A DNA stretch of 64,000 nt, taken from NCBI RefSeq assembly GCF_029543085.1, contig NZ_CP119967.1, positions 5,897,001 through 5,961,000 of the forward strand. The letters run 5' to 3'. The position numbers were made by a program, and so were the translations under genes. Positions 6,484 to 15,383 of this stretch are shown here, one piece after another; the stretch's first letter is position 1; every line of letters starts with the position of its first letter. The notes beneath the pieces were generated by a model that saw only the letters and a program-made list of their open reading frames with translations, was not told the DNA's origin and did not search any database. Origin of the DNA: Pseudomonas sp. A34-9. GTDB taxonomy: Bacteria > Pseudomonadota > Gammaproteobacteria > Pseudomonadales > Pseudomonadaceae.

Positions 6484-8275
6484 GTGTACCTGTTCCGCTG
6501 AGTGTGTAGGAGCTTCGGCGCTGTTTGTTGGTGTTCAGTGGTTCGTGAGCCAGCGCGTGCATGATTGCCCAGGCAATGTCGGCATGGCCTGAAGCGTCGG
6601 TGCGTGAAGCGCTGTAGGTGACTTGGCCACCGCCTGTGGTGCCGCGCTTGATCGTCAGGAATGCTTGGGCGATATCGTTCCAGCCCGCGTCCCATTCGAT
6701 GCGACTGCCTTGAATGGTGTCCTGCGCCTTGAGCACCAGTGTGTTTTTGGTTTCCAAGCTGTAATGGATCGAGGTCGCACGCGGATAAAAATCGCGCACC
6801 AGGTCAAACACGCCGTAGCCAATACCGGTGGTGTCGATACCAATGTGCTGCACGTTGAATCGCTCTGTGAGCTTCTTGACCTGATCAGCCTGGAACTTGA
6901 AGGATTGCCCACGCCAACTGTGCTTTTCCAAAATTCGGAACTTGGCGCCAGGCTCCAGCGGCGGGGCAATGACCACACAGCTTGCGTCATCACGGGTGCG
7001 GCTTGGGTCGTAGCCGACCCAAACGGGACTGTTGCCATACGGTCGCGGATCCTCCGGGTCGTAGTCCGTCCAGAGTGAAAGGTCGGAATAGCAGCGCTCC
7101 AAATCGGACAGCGCGAAAGCACTCATGCTGCTGTCGATAAATTTGCACCGGAACAACTGCTCAAACTTATCCTCGTCATACTCCAAGCGCAGTTGCTCGA
7201 TGTCGAAAAGATCGCAACCACCGGCAATCGCATCGTCAATGGTGATGATCTTGCGCCACTGCCCATCCGGGCATAGCGCGCCGGCGCTGACATGTTTGTC
7301 GCTCGGCCACGGATCCTTGGCCGTCTTGCGTTTGCTGTTGCGAAACTTCTCCCCAGTCCAGAAGGGGTAAGCCTGGTGCGAAACAGCACTGGGTGTTGAA
7401 AAGTAAGTCTTGCGCCACTTTTTGTGAGTGGCCATTGCACTGGCTACGGTGTTCAGCTTTTCAAAGTCGCGGATCCAGAAATACTCATCCACGTAAACAT
7501 GGCCGTGAGGGCCTTGGGCGGTGCTGCTGTTGGTACTGAGAAAGCGCAGTTCCGCCCCGTTGCTGAGCAAAATCGGGTTGCCCGTCAGCTCAAGCCCGAA
7601 CCACTGCTGGGCGAACTGGACGATATAGCTTCGGAAAATTTCCGACTGGGCACGGCTGGCCGACAAGAACATTTGATTGTCCCCGGTCAGCACCGCATCC
7701 ATGAATGCTTCGCCGGCGAAGTAGTAGGTCAAGCCTACTTGTCGACTCTTCAAAACGTTGCGGATCCGGCACGTCAGCGGGTTTTGTTTGGCTGCAAACA
7801 ATTCCTTCTGATAGCCGTACATCTTGCTGATGAACTTATCCAGGAAGTTGACTTCGGTCAGGCCCGAAACATCGTTCTTCACCTTCTTTTCGCGCTTCTT
7901 GCCGCTCCTGTCGCCGCGCTCCCTACGCTTATCCTTGCGTTCGCCCTGGTCATGCGCCAGCGACTCACCTGCGACAACCGGCGCCGGTTTGCTCGACTGC
8001 TTCAACAGCCGATCGCGGACGGTGGTCAACCGGTCGAGTTCATCCAGCTCACCTTTGGTCAGCGTGGTCTGTTTCTCAAGGATCAACGTCAGGCGCCGGC
8101 TGACCGCTGTCAGCGGTTCTTCATCCGACAGCATCTCGTCCCAGCCGCCCTTGGCGATCCAGTAGTAGACGATTCGGATGTTCGGCAGCTTGAGTTGAGC
8201 CTGAATCTCTTTCGGCTTGCACCGACGCAAATAGAGACGTTTTGCGGCTTCTTTGACTTCGATTGAATAGAGCAT
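6242..8275 (-). CDS. terminase large subunit (P2 gpP family) with an unusual C-terminal extension
   Basis: ATPase/nuclease that drives DNA packaging. The 677-aa frame has an N-terminal helix-turn-helix (KRLYLRRCKPKEIQAQLKL), the ATPase core with VLKSRQVGLTYYFAGEAF in the Walker A position and VYVDEYFWI as Walker B, and the nuclease half with WVGYDPSRTRDDAS and GIDTTGIGYGVFDLV. Family members are near 590 aa. Here the likely natural end (RRSSYTLSG, about residue 594) is followed by roughly 80 Arg/Pro-rich residues read out of frame through the portal gene. Loss of a stop codon, or a recent indel, is the likely explanation. The function call is firm; the extension is doubtful. Confidence 0.9.
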   Translation of the reverse strand: MLYSIEVKEAAKRLYLRRCKPKEIQAQLKLPNIRIVYYWIAKGGWDEMLSDEEPLTAVSRRLTLILEKQTTLTKGELDELDRLTTVRDRLLKQSSKPAPVVAGESLAHDQGERKDKRRERGDRSGKKREKKVKNDVSGLTEVNFLDKFISKMYGYQKELFAAKQNPLTCRIRNVLKSRQVGLTYYFAGEAFMDAVLTGDNQMFLSASRAQSEIFRSYIVQFAQQWFGLELTGNPILLSNGAELRFLSTNSSTAQGPHGHVYVDEYFWIRDFEKLNTVASAMATHKKWRKTYFSTPSAVSHQAYPFWTGEKFRNSKRKTAKDPWPSDKHVSAGALCPDGQWRKIITIDDAIAGGCDLFDIEQLRLEYDEDKFEQLFRCKFIDSSMSAFALSDLERCYSDLSLWTDYDPEDPRPYGNSPVWVGYDPSRTRDDASCVVIAPPLEPGAKFRILEKHSWRGQSFKFQADQVKKLTERFNVQHIGIDTTGIGYGVFDLVRDFYPRATSIHYSLETKNTLVLKAQDTIQGSRIEWDAGWNDIAQAFLTIKRGTTGGGQVTYSASRTDASGHADIAWAIMHALAHEPLNTNKQRRSSYTLSGTGTHGQAKKPANRQSNTRASAGVFVRRSRAGTERKHRSISGHICQPRRPNLHASSVAPRAGEVVAGQRAPRRHSRFQAQPVAA

Positions 8276-8328
8276 GGACCGCAGTCTATGCGGCGAAAAC
8301 GCCGAAAACGCGAGGTTAAATTCTGCGA

Positions 8329-8355
8329 TTCTCCTAGATCGTGGAAATAGGAGAA
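8329..8355. promoter_or_regulatory. 8-11-8 dyad in the divergent late promoter region
   Basis: TTCTCCTA and TAGGAGAA are perfect inverted copies across 11 bases, in the 162-base gap between the leftward terminase/portal arm and the rightward scaffold/capsid arm. Both arms are late genes, so this is where an Ogr-type activator would be expected to act. The classical P2 pattern (TGT-N12-ACA) was not found in the gap. The role is inference. Confidence 0.4.
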
Positions 8356-8437
8356 AAGCAAAAGCAAAGCGTTTGTTTGGCGCTCATTGGCTCCCTATCG
8401 TGGCGGCTCAAACCACCGATTGAGCGCAGAAACGCCA

Positions 8438-9361
8438 ATGCCCCGTTCCCTTGTTTCGCTTTGGAAACGTGTCGCCACCAGCGGCATCACCGCCGATGGT
8501 CGCGAGATCCTTCCACAGGAGCTGCGCGACTGCGCCGAGACCTACAATCCGTCGAAGTACACCGCTGTTATCTGGAGCGAACACGAACGCTGGATGGGCG
8601 CACACGGCACTGTTTACGCGGTGCGCGTCGTAGAAGAAGGCGGCGATTTGGACCCCGGCCAGATCGCCTTAGAAGCGCAATTGAAGCCGAACGACAAGCT
8701 GCTGGCATTGAACGACCGGGGAGAAAAGCTGTTCACCAGCATCGAAATCACTCCGAACTTCGCCGGTACCGGCAAAGCGTATTTGTCAGGCCTCGCGGTG
8801 ACCGACTCGCCGGCCAGCCTGGGCACTCAAGAACTCTACTTTTCCCATAAAACCAGCAAGGCCGCTTATTTCGCGGCGTCGGTAGCGCTTGGCCAACTGC
8901 TGGAAGCAGAGCCAAAGAACGAAGTAGGCAAGTTGACCGCCTTGCTCACAAAGCTGTTCCAGCGCTTCGGAATCGAAGCCCCCCCCGAAACCCCGAACCC
9001 CCAATCAGAGAGCCAAACCCCAATGGATGAAGCCCAAGCCAAAGCGCTGGCCGCACTGGTCGAACAGTTGTTGGTCGTCGCTGCCGGCATTCAAACTTTG
9101 ATCGCGCCAGACACTGCCGAAGTCGAAGCAGATTCGGAGCAAATCGACACCGTCGAAACTTCCGTTCAGGAAATTCTCGACACCGCTGAGGAAGAACGAG
9201 AGTTTTCACGCCGTCGCAAAGGCGTGACCAGCAACCAGGCACTGGTCAAGGCAATGGCAAACCTGGACAAGAAATTCACCGCTCTACTGGATACGCCGAA
9301 GGGCCGCAACGTCCCGCGCACCACCGGCGCGACCCAGAGCCAGAAGCGGAGAACCTTGTAA
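8438..9361 (+). CDS. capsid scaffolding protein/protease (P2 gpO family)
   Basis: 307 aa from ATG 8438, giving the typical N-terminus (MPRSLVSLWKRVATSG). The N-terminal half is the self-cleaving serine protease domain (DGREILPQELRDCAETYNPSKYTAVIWSEHER; TSIEITPNF; LAVTDSPASLGTQELYFS). The C-terminal half is helical and acidic, as scaffolds are. It assembles the procapsid and matures the capsid, scaffold and portal proteins. The stop abuts the capsid start with no gap. The longer in-frame start at 8387 would run into the promoter region and was rejected. Confidence 0.9.
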   Translation: MPRSLVSLWKRVATSGITADGREILPQELRDCAETYNPSKYTAVIWSEHERWMGAHGTVYAVRVVEEGGDLDPGQIALEAQLKPNDKLLALNDRGEKLFTSIEITPNFAGTGKAYLSGLAVTDSPASLGTQELYFSHKTSKAAYFAASVALGQLLEAEPKNEVGKLTALLTKLFQRFGIEAPPETPNPQSESQTPMDEAQAKALAALVEQLLVVAAGIQTLIAPDTAEVEADSEQIDTVETSVQEILDTAEEEREFSRRRKGVTSNQALVKAMANLDKKFTALLDTPKGRNVPRTTGATQSQKRRTL

Positions 9362-10387
9362 ATGGGCGCCTCTCTCAGCAGCCACGCCCAGGAGCAGTTC
9401 GCACTTCTGCAGGACGACATGGCCGAGTCGTACAACGTCCATGACGTGTCTCGCCAGTTCGCGGTTGAACCGAGCATTGCCCAAGAGCTGAACGACAAAA
9501 TCACTGAAAAATCCGACTTTCTCAGTCGCATCAACGTGGTTCCCGTCAGTGAAATCAAAGGGCAAAAGGTCATGCTCGGCGTGACAGGCCCGGTGTCCAG
9601 CCGCACCAATACCAAAACCAAAGACCGCGAAGCCAAGGACTTCAGCGACGTATCGGGCCTGGACTACGAGCTGTTCCACACCGAATCCGACGTCGGCCTA
9701 CCCTTCGCGAAGATCGATAGCTGGGCCAAGTTCCCGGACTTCGCAGAGCGCTACAGCGCGGCGGTGCAACGCCAGATTGCGCTCGATCGCATCATGATCG
9801 GTTGGCACGGTGTCGAAGCGGCGGTACAGACCGACCTTGCGGCCCACCCGATGCTGCAAGACGTCAACAAAGGTTGGCTGCAACTGGCTCGCGAGCAGAT
9901 CCCTGCTCAGGTGCTGAAGGAAGGCAAAGTCGCGGGCAAAATCACCCTCGGCCCTGATGGTGACTACGCCAACCTTGACGCCCTGGTGCACGACGTCAAA
10001 CAGATGATCGATCCGGTTTTCCGTGATGCCGGCGACCTCATCGCAATCATCGGCAGCGATCTGTTGGCCAATGACAAGGGCAAGCTGTACGCCAAGCAAG
10101 GCGACACGCCGACCGAAAAAGAACGCATCGAAAACGCGCAGGTGATCGACACCTACGGCGGTTTGCCGTCCTTCGTCATCCCGCACTTTCCATCCACCGG
10201 CGTTGTCGTGACCAGTTGGGACAACCTTTCGATTTACTTCCAGGACAGCAGTTGGCGCCGCCATCTGATCGAGAACCCGAAACGTTCCCGCGTCGAAGAT
10301 TACAACGGCCGCAATGAAGGCTATGTGATCGAGCAGTTGGAGAAATTCGCGGCGATCGAAGCCGGCAATCTGGAGTTGCTGCCGTGA
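9362..10387 (+). CDS. major capsid protein (P2 gpN family)
   Basis: 341 aa. The sequence fits the P2-type HK97-fold capsid: an N-terminal helical region removed on maturation, then QELNDKITEKSDFLSRINVVPV near residues 43-64, the GLDYELFHTESDVGLPFAKIDSWAKF segment near 100-125, GWHGVEAA near 146, and the C-terminal EGYVIEQLEKFAAIE. It starts right after the scaffold stop (TAAATG) and ends in a GTGA overlap with the small terminase, the usual O-N-M order. Confidence 0.93.
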   Translation: MGASLSSHAQEQFALLQDDMAESYNVHDVSRQFAVEPSIAQELNDKITEKSDFLSRINVVPVSEIKGQKVMLGVTGPVSSRTNTKTKDREAKDFSDVSGLDYELFHTESDVGLPFAKIDSWAKFPDFAERYSAAVQRQIALDRIMIGWHGVEAAVQTDLAAHPMLQDVNKGWLQLAREQIPAQVLKEGKVAGKITLGPDGDYANLDALVHDVKQMIDPVFRDAGDLIAIIGSDLLANDKGKLYAKQGDTPTEKERIENAQVIDTYGGLPSFVIPHFPSTGVVVTSWDNLSIYFQDSSWRRHLIENPKRSRVEDYNGRNEGYVIEQLEKFAAIEAGNLELLP

Positions 10388-11088
10388 GTATCGCCCTGGC
10401 CCACAAGCGGCGCGTTCTCGCGGAAGGCCCGGGCACAGTGGCCAGTGCGGAGCCTTATAGCTCCAGCACCGCGCTGGCCAGTCCTGCCAATGCACAGAAG
10501 CACCTCAAGCTGATGGAAAGCGCGCTGGCCGTGGATCTGGAGCGGCTCAGCAACATCAACAACCACGAAACGCGCCGCCTGATTAAGCGTGACGAGCTGC
10601 TGCCTAAGTACATGGAATACGTCGAGCGCTACCGCGACTCGGGACTGAATCACCCCAATCCGGTGCTAGTGCATGTCCTGGTCTGGCTGTTCGACACCGA
10701 GCAATTCGAATTGGGTTTGCAGGTCGCCATGTTTGCCATCAAGCAAGGCCAGTCGATGCCCGAAGGATTCAAGCGCGACGTGCCGACGTTCGTGGGTGAC
10801 GCGGTGATCGACTGGGCCGAGAACGAGCAGAAGTGCGGGCGCAGCCCCGAACCATACCTGAGCGACATGATCCCGTTCGTGGATGGTGAATGGGATCTGC
10901 CGGCACAAATCCCGGCGCGCTATCACAAGTTGCTGGGCATCCGCGGCATTGACGCCAAGGCCTGGGAAACCGCCATCCATCACTTTGAACGGGCCACTGA
11001 GCTGCATTCGGAAATTGGCGTGGGAACCCGTCTGAAAGGCGCTCGCAAGGCGCTGGAAAAACAACAGGCTGACAACGCCTCCGAATAA
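10384..11088 (+). CDS. terminase small subunit/endonuclease (P2 gpM family)
   Basis: 234 aa from a GTG that overlaps the capsid stop by four bases. The hydrophilic N-terminus (SIALAHKRRVLAE) and the conserved core (DELLPKYMEYVERYRDSG; VLVHVLVWLFDTEQFELGLQVAMFAIKQGQ; DWAENE) are gpM-like. In P2 this subunit recognises and cuts cos together with gpP. Its place between capsid and head-completion genes supports the call. Confidence 0.9.
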   Translation: MSIALAHKRRVLAEGPGTVASAEPYSSSTALASPANAQKHLKLMESALAVDLERLSNINNHETRRLIKRDELLPKYMEYVERYRDSGLNHPNPVLVHVLVWLFDTEQFELGLQVAMFAIKQGQSMPEGFKRDVPTFVGDAVIDWAENEQKCGRSPEPYLSDMIPFVDGEWDLPAQIPARYHKLLGIRGIDAKAWETAIHHFERATELHSEIGVGTRLKGARKALEKQQADNASE

Positions 11089-11184
11089 CCGACTACCCCC
11101 CCTGCGGGGAACTGTGGACATGAGTCGGCCATTTATGGCCCGCCCCATGAGAAACAGTTTCCCCGCCCTATTGAGTGCCCAGCA

Positions 11185-11646
11185 ATGAGCTTTTCAGGGA
11201 AACCCACGACCTTCGTGGAACAGAACATCGAGAATGACGGCTTCTGGCCGAACCTCTCCGTGGCCGAGTTCCAGAAAGGTTACCGCCTGCCGGCGGAGTA
11301 CCTGGTAGAGCTGCTGGTCACCGACTTGAATACCGCGATGATCGAGGTCAACCGCGACCTGGCCAAGCGCAAAAGTGACTGGCAGAACGTCGGACTCATC
11401 ACCGTGGAGAAAGCCGACCCCATGGTGCTGCCTGAGCGCACGTTTCACGCAGCAACGTACAAACGCGCCGTTTATTGCCGCGCCAAGGCCAGTTTGCTGA
11501 CCCAGTTCGCCACAGTGAACCGTCGCGAAAACGCAGAGAACATCGGCAAGGAATTGCCCGAACGCGGCGAAACCTTTCTGGAGTTCAGCCAGCAAGCCGT
11601 CCGTGTACTGCAAGGCCGTGGCCGCATTACGGCGGCGCTCCTGTGA
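11185..11646 (+). CDS. head completion/stabilisation protein (P2 gpL family)
   Basis: 153 aa. It starts with the family pattern MSFSGKPTTF...IENDGFWPNLSVAEFQKGYRLP and ends in an ARG-rich helix. gpL closes the portal-proximal head after packaging. The 96-base gap before it contains only short GC-rich inverted segments. The stop codon is shared with the next GTG start (GTGA overlap), so translation of the tail-completion gene is probably coupled. Confidence 0.88.
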   Translation: MSFSGKPTTFVEQNIENDGFWPNLSVAEFQKGYRLPAEYLVELLVTDLNTAMIEVNRDLAKRKSDWQNVGLITVEKADPMVLPERTFHAATYKRAVYCRAKASLLTQFATVNRRENAENIGKELPERGETFLEFSQQAVRVLQGRGRITAALL

Positions 11647-12092
11647 TCAAGTTACAAGGACTCACTGCGTACTTGCTGGAACGCCGTCTGGTCGCGCCTG
11701 AACAGCTCGACAGCTTCACCGAGCAGGTAAAGCTTTCGCTGATCTGGAAACCCGACGTCGCCGGCATGCACTTTGCCGACATGCACTATCGCGCCGCGAT
11801 TGTCCTGGAGCGTTTCGCCGACCATCCAGCGCGCCTGATGGCCCTGGTGGGTAGTTGGCTGGAAAACCACGACACCGAGCGCGACCGGTACGAACTGCCG
11901 GCGCCGGATTTCGCTGTCGATCCGTTGGACAACGACCTGTTCGACGTGGAAATCACGTTGGAGTTTGTCGAGCCGCAGTATCTGGCCGAAGACCCTGCCG
12001 GCGAGATCGACGCCTTCGGCAAGAGCTGGGCTTTCGTGCCGTTTGACCTGTGGATTGCCGAGAACGGCGAGGTGGCCACCGGTGAGCGCTAA
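11643..12092 (+). CDS. tail completion protein R-like (P2 gpR family)
   Basis: 149 aa from a GTG overlapping the head-completion stop. The sequence VIKLQGLTAYLLERRL is followed by a WLENHDTERDRYELPAPDF motif and an acidic C-terminal half rich in Asp/Glu, matching gpR-type tail completion proteins. The family acts at the head-proximal end of the tail. The gene overlaps the following GTG by 11 bases. The call comes from sequence impression plus the L-R-S order. Confidence 0.82.
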   Translation: MIKLQGLTAYLLERRLVAPEQLDSFTEQVKLSLIWKPDVAGMHFADMHYRAAIVLERFADHPARLMALVGSWLENHDTERDRYELPAPDFAVDPLDNDLFDVEITLEFVEPQYLAEDPAGEIDAFGKSWAFVPFDLWIAENGEVATGER

Positions 12093-12762
12093 TCCGTGCG
12101 ACCTCGATGTCAGGGGGCTACTCAACGTCGACGCTCAACTGGCGCTCCTGGAACTGCCACCGGTGCTGCGCCGCCGCCTGCTGAACAACGTGACCAAGCG
12201 CGTGCGCTCGATGAGCCGCAAGCATCAGCGCGCCCAGCAAAACGTCGACGGCTCGCCGTTCGCTGATCGCAAGGGATCAGCCAAGGGCAAGAAAAAGATG
12301 GAAGCCGGGCTGGCCAAGCTGCTGCAAGTCACGCGAGTCAGCGCCGACGAAGCCGAACTGGGTTGGAAAAACGCGCTGACTCGCTGGGTCGCCACTCAGC
12401 AGCACAACGGTGCTACCGAGCGGCGTACTGCTGCGCAGATGCGTCGCTGGAACACCGTCCCGCCTGGCATCGCATGCACTGAAAAACAAGCGAAACGCCT
12501 GCGCCGTCTGGGTTTTCGCGTCCGCCAGAAGGGCAAAAAGACGCCGGCCCGGCCTTCGGTTGCATGGATTCAACAGCATGTGAACTACGCCAAGGCCGGT
12601 CTGCTGATCCGCATTCTGAACGATGAGAAAACCGAGACATCTGGCGCGCAAAGCTGGGACATCACCCTGCCAAAACGTCAGTTCCTCGGCGTGGCAACCG
12701 GCAATGAAACCCGTGACCTGATTAACCAGGTCTTTCAACAGATCCTAACTTCACCCCGTTAA
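12082..12762 (+). CDS. virion morphogenesis/tail completion protein S-like (P2 gpS family)
   Basis: 226 aa from GTG 12082. It is strongly basic, with RRRLLNNVTKRVRSMSRKHQRAQQNVDGSPFADRK near residues 28-62, the signature of the phage virion morphogenesis family. The C-terminal end (PKRQFLGVATGNETRDLINQVFQQIL) is also typical. In P2, gpS is a tail completion protein. The upstream extension of the frame to 11965 is only overlap with the R-like gene. Confidence 0.85.
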   Translation: MSANPCDLDVRGLLNVDAQLALLELPPVLRRRLLNNVTKRVRSMSRKHQRAQQNVDGSPFADRKGSAKGKKKMEAGLAKLLQVTRVSADEAELGWKNALTRWVATQQHNGATERRTAAQMRRWNTVPPGIACTEKQAKRLRRLGFRVRQKGKKTPARPSVAWIQQHVNYAKAGLLIRILNDEKTETSGAQSWDITLPKRQFLGVATGNETRDLINQVFQQILTSPR

Positions 12763-12773
12763 CGAGGCACTGC

Positions 12774-13889
12774 ATGGCACTCGGTCAAGTCACCGTCGAC
12801 AATCTCAATCTAGGCCAGGGTGCCGTGACAGAGGTTGAGCGTTACTTTCTTTTCATCGGCCCTGCGGCCAAAAACGTCGGTCAGTTCATCCCGCTGAACA
12901 CCGACAGCGACCTGGACGCCGCTCTGGGCATCCCGGCGAGCGACCTAAAAACCCAGATTACCGCCGCTCGCTTGAACGGTGGCCAGCGCTGGGCCTGCAT
13001 GGCGGCTCCGGTCGGCCCCGAAGGCGATTGGGCCACCGCACTGCAGAAAACCCAGCAACAAGGGGTGTCGGTGGAAGGGGTAATTGTCACCAAACCCGTG
13101 ACAAAGGGTGACGAACTGTCGGCCATGCATGACGCGGCCGTTGCCCTGAACAACACCTACGGCCGCCGGGTTTTCTTTCTGGCGAGCAGTGCCGGCATCG
13201 CCGTCGACCAGACCTGGGCGCAGTACCTCACCGAGCAAAAAGCGTTGGTAGCGGGTCTGGCAGCGCCGCGCGTTTCACCTGTACCGCAACTGCACGGCAA
13301 TGACCTGGGCGTGCTGGCTGGCCGCTTGGCTAATTCGGCAGTCAGCATCGCTGATAGCCCGATGCGCGTGGCCACCGGCCCGGTGTTGGGGCTTGGCGAC
13401 GTGCCTATTGATAGCGAGCTGATTCCGCTGCCGTCCGCTGTACGCAGTGAACTGGATCGGGCTCGGTTTTCTGTCACCCAGACCTACCCCGACTATCCGG
13501 GTGTGTACTGGGGTGACTGCAACATGCTGGACACCCCCGGTAGTGACTTTCAGGTCGTGGAATACCTGCGCATCACCGATAAGGCCGCTCGCCTGATCCG
13601 TCCGCTGCTGATCCGCCGTGTCGCTGATCGTCGCTTGAACAACACGCCCAACAGCATGGCGGTGAACACCAACCAATTGATGGCGCCACTGCGAGCCATG
13701 GCGAAGTCCATCAAGTTCAACGGCGAGGTGTTCCCCGGTGACATCGAGCCGCCGAAAGACGGCGACCTGGTGCTGGAGTGGCAGAGCAAAACCAAAGTCG
13801 CGGCCTACATCAAGCTCAAACCCCTCAACTGCCCGAAAGACCTCACGGCGAACATTGCCCTGGATCTTTCCACTGATAAAGCGGAGTAA
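12774..13889 (+). CDS. tail sheath protein (DUF2586 family)
   Basis: 371 aa; forms the contractile sheath of a myovirus tail. The sequence is of the DUF2586 type: an N-terminal beta-rich part (GQVTVDNLNLGQGAVTEVERYFLFIG), a central domain (VEGVIVTKPVTKGDELSAMHDAA), a conserved YWGDCNMLDTPGSDFQVVEYLRITDKAARLIR segment near 240-275, and a C-terminal handshake-like beta-strand end. This family replaces the P2 FI sheath in K139-like phages and is one reason for assigning the prophage there. The tube gene follows after six bases. Confidence 0.88.
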   Translation: MALGQVTVDNLNLGQGAVTEVERYFLFIGPAAKNVGQFIPLNTDSDLDAALGIPASDLKTQITAARLNGGQRWACMAAPVGPEGDWATALQKTQQQGVSVEGVIVTKPVTKGDELSAMHDAAVALNNTYGRRVFFLASSAGIAVDQTWAQYLTEQKALVAGLAAPRVSPVPQLHGNDLGVLAGRLANSAVSIADSPMRVATGPVLGLGDVPIDSELIPLPSAVRSELDRARFSVTQTYPDYPGVYWGDCNMLDTPGSDFQVVEYLRITDKAARLIRPLLIRRVADRRLNNTPNSMAVNTNQLMAPLRAMAKSIKFNGEVFPGDIEPPKDGDLVLEWQSKTKVAAYIKLKPLNCPKDLTANIALDLSTDKAE

Positions 13890-13895
13890 CGCCCC

Positions 13896-14348
13896 ATGGC
13901 AAAGATTGGCGGCAAGAACTTTGACGTGAGCCTGGGCGATATCGCGCTGCACGTCGAAAGCTGCACTTTGGATATCACCGACAACTCGGCAGTGGCCCAA
14001 ACCCGGGGTGTGCCAGACGGCACTGTGGACGGTGACGTGGCCGCTGCCGGCGAATTTGAGCTGGATACCACCAACTTCAACCTGCTGATCGACGCGGCGC
14101 GCTCGGCGGGCAGCTTTCGAGGCCTCAAACCGTTCGATGCGGTGTTCTTCGCCAAGGCCGGCGAAGACGAGGAACTGCGGGTGGAAGCATTCGGCTGCAA
14201 GGTGAAGCTCTCCAGCCTGCTGGCGATCGATCCGAAGGGCGGCGAGAAGAGCAAACACAAGGTTCCGTTCGACGTGACCAGCCCGGATTTCATTCACATC
14301 AACGGCGTGCCGTACCTGGCTGCGACAGAGATCGAGGGGCTGCGCTAA
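13896..14348 (+). CDS. tail tube protein (DUF2597 family)
   Basis: 150 aa. The opening MAKIGGKNFDVSLGDIALHVES and the later KVPFDVTSPDFIHINGVPYLAATEIEGL match the DUF2597 family found directly after DUF2586 sheaths in K139-like phages. The beta-rich sequence of this size fits an inner tail tube subunit. The last A of its stop codon is the first base of the next gene's ATG. Confidence 0.85.
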   Translation: MAKIGGKNFDVSLGDIALHVESCTLDITDNSAVAQTRGVPDGTVDGDVAAAGEFELDTTNFNLLIDAARSAGSFRGLKPFDAVFFAKAGEDEELRVEAFGCKVKLSSLLAIDPKGGEKSKHKVPFDVTSPDFIHINGVPYLAATEIEGLR

Positions 14349-14560
14349 TGGTGGATTGGTTCGACCGTGCCCAGGAGCTGGAGCAACGCCAACGTGACCA
14401 GGCGATAAAGGTCCAGTTGAGCAAGCCCGTGCCGGTCGGGCCGAGCCTGACCCATTGCCAGGACTGCGACACACCAATCCCGCCGGCGCGCCAGGCGCAC
14501 GGTGGCATAACCCGGTGCGTCCCGTGCCAGGCGGACGTCGAGAAGAGTAAACGCCGATGA
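14348..14560 (+). CDS. TraR/DksA-type C4 zinc-finger protein
   Basis: 70 aa. A helical N-terminus (DRAQELEQRQRDQAIKVQL) leads into CQDCDTPIPPARQA...TRCVPCQADVEKSKRR, the CxxC-x17-CxxC finger of TraR/DksA proteins. Family members can bind in the RNA polymerase secondary channel. Here the gene lies inside the late operon between tube and lysis genes, a common place for such proteins in P2-group phages. Its effect on host transcription is inferred only. Confidence 0.85.
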   Translation: MVDWFDRAQELEQRQRDQAIKVQLSKPVPVGPSLTHCQDCDTPIPPARQAHGGITRCVPCQADVEKSKRR

Positions 14561-14853
14561 CCACTGAAACTTCGCGTCTGGGAACGCTGGAGCGGCAACT
14601 TGCCGTGATCGAGCACCGCATGAACGAGTTTGAAGGTCGTCACGAAACCGTGCCGACTCGCGTGACCAAGCTTGAGCAGCAATTCGAAAACATGACTGGC
14701 CAGCTCAAGGAACTGAACAAAGGCCAGCAGGAGTTGACCCTGGCGGTCAACGTGATCGGCTCTAAGGTCGGGCGCTTGCTGACCATCCTGACGCTGGTTG
14801 GCGCCGTCCTGCAGATGGTGGTGCCGGCACTGTTGCGGATGTGGTTCCCATGA
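14557..14853 (+). CDS. coiled-coil protein with C-terminal membrane anchor (XhlA/holin-like candidate)
   Basis: 98 aa. The first 70 residues form a heptad-rich coiled coil (LERQLAVIEHRMNEFEGRHE...LEQQFENMTGQLKELNKGQQEL). One hydrophobic helix near the C-terminus (VGRLLTILTLVGAVLQMVVPALL) would anchor it in the inner membrane. XhlA-type lysis proteins have this layout. It overlaps the lysozyme start by four bases, so a lysis role such as holin or holin accessory is likely but unproven. Confidence 0.6.
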   Translation: MTTETSRLGTLERQLAVIEHRMNEFEGRHETVPTRVTKLEQQFENMTGQLKELNKGQQELTLAVNVIGSKVGRLLTILTLVGAVLQMVVPALLRMWFP

Positions 14854-15383
14854 GCCTGCGCGGCAGGATCATGGCCGGTGCGATCGCGCTGGCCAGCACG
14901 CCGCTGGTGATCTTCCTGGGCACCTGGGAAGGCAACGGCCAGAACACCGTTTACGCGGACAAGCTCGCCGGCGGACTGCCCACGGTTTGCAAAGGCATCA
15001 CCCGGTTTACCAGCCCTTACCCGGTCGTTGTCGGCGACTACTGGTCACCCGCCAAGTGCGCCGAGGTGGAGCAACTGGTGATCCGCAAAACGCAGCTGCA
15101 GCTCGCCGAGTGCATCACCAACCCGAACGCCAGCCAGAACACGTTCGACGCACTCACCAGTCACGGCCACAACTTCGGTGTGACCAGCACCTGCGCCAGT
15201 CGAGCGGTCGCGCTTATCAACGCCGGCCGCATCACCGAGGGCTGCAAAGCTCTGGCATGGGCGCCGGACGGCAAGACGCCGGTATGGGCCTTTGTGACTG
15301 ACGCCAAGGGCCAGAAGCGCTTTGTGCCGGGCCTGCACAACCGTCGGCTGGCCGAATCCCGGCTGTGTGCGGAGGGCTTGTGA
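14850..15383 (+). CDS. SAR-type lysozyme endolysin (glycoside hydrolase 24-like)
   Basis: 177 aa. A weakly hydrophobic N-terminal segment rich in Gly/Ala/Ser (IMAGAIALASTPLVIFLG, residues 7-24) looks like a signal-anchor-release domain, so the enzyme could reach the periplasm by the host Sec system. The catalytic glutamate candidate is E27 (TWEGNGQ), followed by D37 and T45 in LPTVCKGIT, which resembles the TVCHG site of phage 21 lysozyme but with wider spacing. It degrades peptidoglycan at lysis. The upstream gene overlaps by ATGA and the Rz gene follows. Confidence 0.85.
   Translation: MSLRGRIMAGAIALASTPLVIFLGTWEGNGQNTVYADKLAGGLPTVCKGITRFTSPYPVVVGDYWSPAKCAEVEQLVIRKTQLQLAECITNPNASQNTFDALTSHGHNFGVTSTCASRAVALINAGRITEGCKALAWAPDGKTPVWAFVTDAKGQKRFVPGLHNRRLAESRLCAEGL

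Noticed and set aside
8276..8437. P2-type Ogr site (TGT-N12-ACA)
   Set aside because: No such pair found in the gap by eye; only the TTCTCCTA dyad is present.
13275..14621. Long reverse open frames across sheath, tape measure and baseplate genes (also 18447-19724)
   Set aside because: Shadow frames of high-GC coding DNA; the forward genes have clear family motifs and ribosome sites.
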